From Liolophura sinensis (taxonomy: Eukaryota > Mollusca > Polyplacophora > Chitonida > Chitonidae), in the NCBI RefSeq assembly GCF_032854445.1, contig NC_088295.1, positions 91,877,805-91,941,804 on the forward strand: a DNA stretch of 64,000 bases, read 5' to 3'. A program made the position numbers and the translations under genes. Shown here piece after piece: positions 60,701-64,000 of this stretch (the stretch's first letter is position 1; the number at the start of each line of letters is the position of its first letter). Under the pieces are notes generated by a model, which was not told the origin of the DNA, did no database searches, and saw nothing but the letters and a program-made list of their open reading frames with translations.

Positions 60701-63570
60701 ACTGTAGGTCCTCATACAACCATCCGTAAGTTCTCATACAACCAAGAGTAAGTTCTCATGCAAACAACCATAGGTCCTCATGCAACCAGCCGTAAGTCCC
60801 CATGCAACCAATCGTAAGTCCTCATACAACTAGCCGGCCGTAAGTCCCCATACAACCAACCTTAAGTCCTCATGCAACCAACCATAAGTCCTCATATACC
60901 CAACCGAAAGTCCTCATACAACCGGCCGGCCGTAAGTCATCACACAGCCAGCCATAAGTCCTCATACAACCGGCGGGCCATAAGTCCTCATACAACCAAC
61001 CGTAAGTTCTCATACAGCCAACCGTAAGTTCTCATACAACCAACCGTAAGTCCTCATTCAACCAACCGTAAGTTCTCAATCTACCAACCGTAAGTCCTCA
61101 TACAGCCAGCCGTAAGTCCCCATAAAACCTGTCGTAAGTTCCCATACAACCAACCGTAAGTCCCCATACAACCAATCATAAGTCCCCATACAACCAGTCC
61201 TAAGTTCCCATTCAACCAACCGTAAGTTCTCATACAACCAACCGTAAGTCCTCATACAAGTGGGATGAACATTAGACGAGTCTATTTCGTAAGACGTGTT
61301 CAGACGATGTGACGTGTCGAATGTTACAATCACATGAAACAACGCATGTCCTATTTTCATTCGACTATTCGAACAGCACTTTGTGACGGGTCGACTCGAC
61401 AACAGCACCGTGTAAGTCATTTAAATAGAAGCAAGCTTGGTCATCCACTAAACCACCAAGATAAAGAAAACTTGGAAGTTGTCTTGAAAATGGGTGTTGC
61501 GATTATCGACTTGGGATGCTCCTTCATGGTCTATGAGTGGTATACGATTGTCTTGACGCTTAGATTCATTTAAAAAAATGTGCTACATGATCACGTCTAG
61601 TGACGTATTACCCAATGCAGATCGCGTACCCCATCAATGGCCTCCTTATTCCATCCACCCATCTAATTGCCCAATACAGGTCTCTTACCCACCAACGGGC
61701 CCCTCATTCCAGCTGCCGGTCTAGTAACGTGTTCAGTACAGATCTGAAACCCATCAATGACCCTTCATTCCAGGCACCCGTCTAGTGGGGTATTGCCCAG
61801 TACACATCTCAAACCACCACTGAATCCTTATTCCAGGAACCCGTCTAGTGACGCATTGTCCAATACAGATCTCAAACGCATTGAAGACTCCTGATTACAG
61901 CGACCTATTGCCCAGTACAGATCTCAAACTCACCAATGGCGCCCTCATTACAGCCACCCGTGAGGTAACGTATCGCCTAATACATATCTCCCATCCATCC
62001 ATGGCCCATTATGTTGAGCCACACATCTATCGCCGAATATTAGCACAATTAAAGCCTTATGCTTGGTAAGCTTTCACTGGACAGTGTCGACGCTAAAGAT
62101 TAAAGACCACTTATCACTATTCATTACTGAATGGAGACATTTTTATACTACATTAACAGCCAGACAGGACTGGAACAGCTACGCCATAACAATACATCAT
62201 CAAAACATCTCAGTTTTCTTTTTCCCTTTTGTTAAGTCTTTGATATGACCCGACACGGGTTTGATTTCGGTAAGTCCCGATTTCGCAATCAGTTATTGGA
62301 AATGTTTAATACAAATGGAAAACTTAATTCCACCCATAAACACTGTCGAGACGTATATAAGAACACGGCTTTTAAGAGATTATTCAATATTAAACGTACG
62401 CACATACAATATAGCTTTACGTTTAGCATATGATATTGAGTTATTATAAACTTAGCAGTCTAACTGCCTGAGGGGCGACGTTCGGTCTGATTATTTCAGT
62501 TAGTTTGTTAGGTTGGCCTTGTCCACGGGATTCTCAGCTACAGGGTAATAGTGGTATTCACACTCACAAAGAATCGGTTTCGAAAGTTTGTTCCTTTACT
62601 TCTTCATAACAGTTCTTAGCGAATGATGCAAAACAACCATACGCTGATTAGACTTTTTCGCTGATAAAAAGGAAAGGAGATATGCTCAGAATATTTTCTT
62701 CGAATTTTCATCTCTATATTTCTCCTGGCGGGAATAAATCTTCTCAGAAATGAACATGGAAGAAGCATTATATTAAATATACATCACCAGCGTACTTTGA
62801 TAGGATAGCGATCGATAACTACAGAGAAAGGAGTGAGTAGAAAAGAAGGAAAGAAACGCTATACTTACCTCGACGTAAACTGCTGGCGGCATTACAAAAA
62901 CAGCAACCAATAAGTCGGCTACACCAAGGGACACGATAAAATAGTTTGTGGCCGTCCTAAGGCTTCGTTCTTTGACCACACTGAGCACAACAAGGATATT
63001 ACCAAAAACAGTGAAGAATGGAAATATCAGCAAAAGTAAGCACCAGTATTTATACTGGGGTTCTTCGTCAGCGCTCGTCGAGTTCCAGCAGTTAGAATCA
63101 TTCCATTGACACCAGGAGGAAAAGTTGAAGGGCCAGAACTCCTCGTAAGTGGTCGTGTTCAGGAGGGTATCCGTGGCTGCCTTGGTGGCAGCCTGCAACA
63201 CAGATCCCGACACCCCCTGGCCTAACTCAGGGACTGCACTACCTGTTACACCTGTCCAGTCACTCAGGTTGTACTGTTGCATAAAAGGTTCAAAATAGTC
63301 GAATTCTTCAACCGGACTAACAGACACTCCGTCTGATGAAGGTGGCTGTAACTCACTCCTGGCCCTGCCTGTGTCTGCCGAGCCCAAGGGACCCCGCCAA
63401 GGGTTGACCTCCTCCCCGGGGACGAGTTCGCCGCCCCCAACCGGGGATCCGTACAAAGGATCAAAGGCTTCGTTCACAGAAGCCAGCTTCCGTAACATTG
63501 CGTCAGATATCCGAGAGGACTTTCGAAGCCTGGAAGACGTTATATAATCATCTAACTGATGCCTCTGCAT
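39494..63570 (-). CDS. Dop2R: D2-like dopamine receptor (GPCR), four coding exons, two single-base frame breaks
   Basis: Exons are 62869-63570, 42757-42866, 40661-41612 and 39494-39725, all with GT-AG splices and compatible phases. About 665 aa are encoded if the one missing base in each of the last two exons is allowed for. Features in order: a long Asn-glycosylated N-terminus; TM1 with GNILVV (~175-199); TM2 with SLGVADL; TM3 with the amine-binding Asp253 and disulphide Cys246; a DRF motif at 270-272; TM4 Trp298; ECL2 Cys323; and TM5 Ser334, Ser335 and Ser338 for catechol binding. A long ICL3 has an acidic run. TM6 starts [17 protein letters not shown] and TM7 has [13 protein letters not shown]. 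It ends with a short tail. D2-like receptors couple to Gi/o and lower cAMP. The TM3-TM5 block ([29 protein letters not shown]) points to the D2-like class of protostomes. As read, translation stops early. Confidence 0.85.
39726..40250. repeat. ~51-bp minisatellite carrying copies of the exon 4 splice acceptor
   Basis: In receptor intron 3, about nine diverged units contain (plus strand) TCCACGCAATAACAGGAAAA followed by CACCTGTAAAAT. On the transcribed strand this reads ATTTTACAG|GTGTTTTCCTG, the same as the real exon 4 acceptor and first exon bases. Best copies lie near 39971, 40022, 40074 and 40126. Confidence 0.88.
40320..40560. repeat. Very degenerate CACGT-rich repeat, receptor intron 3
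   Basis: Loosely repeated segments of the type GTTACGGTCACGTGTACACG with CCACGTAGTCGTCTCCCTG. Periodicity is weak. Confidence 0.4.
40661..41612 (-). CDS. Dop2R: Dopamine receptor exon 3: TM4, TM5, ICL3, start of TM6, with frame break
   Basis: It begins by completing the Arg of DRF and ends TTAG|GTAAGT inside TM6. The frame from TM5 runs to a TGA at 40811-40813. The frame that carries the basic end of ICL3 and TM6 ([12 protein letters not shown]) opens only downstream of ~40963. One base is missing somewhere in 40814-40960; two runs of five Gs (plus strand, 40882-40886 and 40920-40924) are likely spots. Exon length (952) is one short of frame continuity. Confidence 0.85.
41985..42715. repeat. 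Degenerate ~28-bp minisatellite, receptor intron 2
   Basis: Units related to GTGTAAGCATTTCTGTCATG plus GATATA recur between exons 2 and 3, clearest from 42250 to 42640. 41613-41984 is unique intronic sequence. Confidence 0.75.
42757..42866 (-). CDS. Dop2R: Dopamine receptor exon 2: ECL1 and TM3
   Basis: 110 bp between acceptor TTTGTTCCAG and donor GATCG|GTGAGT, phase 0 in and 2 out. It encodes [20 protein letters not shown] through to AISVDR, with conserved Cys246 and Asp253. Directly upstream is the array at 42867-43425. Confidence 0.9.
42867..43425. repeat. ~60-bp minisatellite abutting the exon 2 acceptor
   Basis: Eight to nine units (plus strand) contain CAAACAAACAAGTCATCTGT, TTACTCTTCTGTGTTAGGAC and TGTAACACTACCACGAACGT. 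The last unit runs into the exon 2 acceptor, so its pyrimidine tract (GACTTGTTTGTTCCAG) is itself a repeat segment. Confidence 0.88.
43426..43625. repeat. ~53-bp tandem repeat, 4 copies
   Basis: The unit contains CACGAACGTCAAACGATCTA and TGAGTACAAGCAGAAATCTT. It shares the ACCACGAACGTCAAAC segment with the preceding array, so one array grew out of the other. Confidence 0.88.
44395..44640. repeat. ~56-bp tandem repeat, 4 copies
   Basis: Diverged units carry GTTACGTGACAGAACCACTA and CTGGTATCAATCTGGGTTT-type segments. Confidence 0.8.
44935..45012 (+). repeat. SINE family B, 3' tail fragment
   Basis: It contains GCCGTCGTATAAGGTAAATA, GGGTACGGCGTAAAACGCCA and ATCAAATAAATAGATAAATA. Confidence 0.8.
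45013..51534. other. Receptor intron 1, longest array-free stretch
   Basis: About 6.5 kb without satellite arrays or recognised elements, unlike the rest of the intron. TAATTA homeodomain-type motifs occur near 46585 and 46610. The open frames here lack splice sites, family motifs or composition typical of the real exons. It is the best place in the gene to look for conserved enhancers. Confidence 0.4.
51535..51802 (-). repeat. SINE family B, full-length copy
   Basis: The reference copy of the family in this window. On the plus strand it reads from the tail (TTTGATTGGTGTTTTACGCC) through the central block (CCAGCATTATGGTGGGAGGA). It then passes to the tRNA-like head with its box B complement (GAGCTGGACTTGAGCTCCCA) and box A complement (GCGCTAACCAACTGCGCCAC). 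Confidence 0.9.
51803..52961. other. Receptor intron 1, unique sequence
   Basis: No exon, array or element was recognised. Confidence 0.4.
52962..53446. repeat. 60-bp tandem array, 8 copies
   Basis: Units are exactly 60 bp with almost no indels: ACAGATTAACACGCATGAGA, GTGTAACTAGGCATGCACAC, AAAACACAATACGTCTCCAT. Only a few positions vary (CAGATT/CATATT, ACTAGG/ACCAGG, GAGA/GGGA). Because 60 is a multiple of 3, frames of 165-200 codons stay open on both strands; they are not genes. Confidence 0.97.
53447..54130. other. Receptor intron 1, unique sequence
   Basis: Loose ACATA/CAGA-rich sequence, then unique DNA. No exon was seen. Confidence 0.4.
54131..55530. repeat. 48-bp tandem array, ~30 copies, with block duplications
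   Basis: Unit: GTCATGGGGACAGCAGCAAA, TTCCCATAACAGTTGTGTAC, AGAATCGC. Shortened units (~45 bp, missing the TGT or AGC triplet) mark blocks. A block near 54830-55060 and another near 55220-55440 share the same order of variants, showing duplication of several units at once. Indels are mostly triplets, so frames up to 270 codons stay open without being genes. Confidence 0.95.
55531..56365. other. Receptor intron 1, with a degenerate SINE B fragment at ~55935-56000
   Basis: TTCTATGACTGGTGTTTAAC and ACCGTGCTCAAACATTTTCA near 55950 match the SINE B tail on the minus strand in a decayed form. The remainder is unique. Confidence 0.45.
56366..56493 (-). other. Candidate orphan exon
   Basis: 128 bp open on the minus strand between an acceptor (GTTTGAATGCAG) and a donor (CGAGAG|GTAAAG). 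It encodes [20 protein letters not shown], then [20 protein letters not shown] and RE. The composition looks protein-like. It enters in phase 1 and leaves in phase 0, so it cannot join receptor exons 1 and 2 (both phase 0) without shifting the frame. It could belong to a nested gene or be chance. Confidence 0.25.
56712..57215. repeat. ~45-bp tandem array, ~11 copies
   Basis: Units contain GGTATCACGAGGACGTGTTG, GCGGTATTACGTCAATGTCT and ACAC, with many small differences. They are rich in ACGTC/GACGT. Confidence 0.88.
57216..59231. other. Receptor intron 1, unique sequence
   Basis: No exon with convincing splice sites was found. The open frames at 58003-58434 (-) lack family resemblance. Confidence 0.4.
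59232..60300. repeat. 67-bp tandem array, ~16 copies
   Basis: Unit: GCACAGAGCCATATTCCCAA, TCCCGAGCATCTTAAATCAG, ATGGACCGAAGCTAGCTGGG, ACTCTCA. Variants with AGCTAGATTC, a shortened CACAGCCATATTC or ACATCCATATTC alternate, and a three-unit pattern repeats near 59820-60230. It is unrelated in sequence to the 67-bp array at 18862. Confidence 0.95.
60580..61262. repeat. 22-bp tandem array, ~30 copies
   Basis: The unit CCTCATACAACCAACCGTAA plus GT recurs with substitutions (CCCCAT, TTCTCAT, AGCCG). Three places have a CCGGCCG insertion. Confidence 0.93.
61594..61990. repeat. Degenerate ~66-bp tandem repeat, ~6 copies
   Basis: Units carry CGTCTAGTGACGTATTGCCC, AGTACAGATCTCAAACCCAT, CAATGGCCCC and TTATTCCAGCCACC-type segments. 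Confidence 0.82.
61991..62868. other. Receptor intron 1, 5' end
   Basis: Unique AT-rich sequence leading up to the exon 1 donor. Nothing else was recognised. Confidence 0.4.
62869..63570 (-). CDS. Dop2R: Dopamine receptor exon 1: N-terminus, TM1, TM2
   Basis: 234 codons from ATG 63570 (an in-frame TAG lies four codons upstream) to donor GTCGAG|GTAAGT, phase 0. NxS/T sites cluster at NLSDW, LLNTTT, NFSSW, NDSN and CWNSTS ahead of TM1. Confidence 0.88.
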
Positions 63571-64000
63571 TGCGAGATACTAACATCAGTCTGTCTCACA
63601 CGAGACAAGCATTCCAGCAATATAAACACACTTAGCACACATTTCCTTTCATATGATGGTCCCTAGTTTCGGAGAGCCGATCTCAGATTTGTAGTGAGTC
63701 GTGCTAACTGCCGACCGATGCAAAGCTAACCAATACAATCTCAGTCGTGCCATTCCAGATAGTTGTTTGCGAGGACAAACCATCAATGCAGTCGTTCGAT
63801 CACCAAAAATGATATCTTTTCAGTTCCACCAAGTTTAAATGACAAAAGTCAACAACACATGTCTTGGCCTCTTTCTCCAGGTGAAGCAGCTGATTTGCTA
63901 AGAAGTGATGAGCTTTGACCACCTGAGAGGTGAAGTTAGGGGAAACACGGCTGTCTTCGGTCTCCTTAACTGGCACTTTCCGTCACTCCAAGCACAGGTC
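63571..64000 (-). other. 5' UTR or promoter-proximal region of the dopamine receptor
   Basis: In-frame TAG four codons ahead of the ATG shows that coding begins at 63570. No TATA box or upstream splice site is obvious up to the window edge. Confidence 0.4.

Overview
The window looks like nuclear DNA from an invertebrate animal, most likely a lophotrochozoan and probably a mollusc. It has multi-exon genes with GT-AG introns, an out-at-first (oaf) orthologue, a D2-like dopamine receptor whose TM3-TM5 block resembles protostome D2-like receptors, and two tRNA-derived SINE families. I associate the central block of one SINE family with mollusc and other lophotrochozoan genomes, from memory and unchecked. 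The species cannot be fixed from the sequence alone.

Four protein-coding genes are supported. (1) 2347-5779 (-): six coding exons, 200 aa, a soluble protein that looks like a beta-trefoil; family not recognised. (2) 6696-13312 (+): oaf, a secreted cysteine-rich protein in four exons. Genes 1 and 2 are head to head and share the 6214-6662 promoter interval. (3) 23091-26410 (-): a secreted Ser/Thr-rich, mucin-like protein of 759 aa with ten 25-residue repeats. Its promoter has a TATA-like box and three perfect CRE palindromes. (4) 39494-63570 (-): a D2-like dopamine receptor in four coding exons over 24 kb. Its last two exons each lack exactly one base relative to an open reading frame.

The rest is unusually rich in tandem repeats. 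Arrays with units of about 22, 25, 28/57, 30, 42, 48, 51, 60 and 67-68 bp occupy by eye roughly a fifth to a quarter of the window. Most sit in introns of oaf and of the receptor, or in the 18.2-22.4 kb and 33.6-36.1 kb gene deserts. Many array units lack stop codons, so they create long but spurious open frames. A solo LTR and a MITE have each landed inside an array, and removing either with one target-site copy rebuilds an intact repeat unit. Other elements are three further inverted-repeat elements, one intronic foldback, three copies of SINE family A and about ten full or partial copies of SINE family B.

The most unusual observation is in the receptor gene. The minisatellite upstream of its last exon repeats the 3' splice site together with the first bases of that exon, placing a ladder of decoy acceptors ahead of the real one. 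A second array abuts the acceptor of exon 2. No CRISPR, operon or prokaryotic structure is present.
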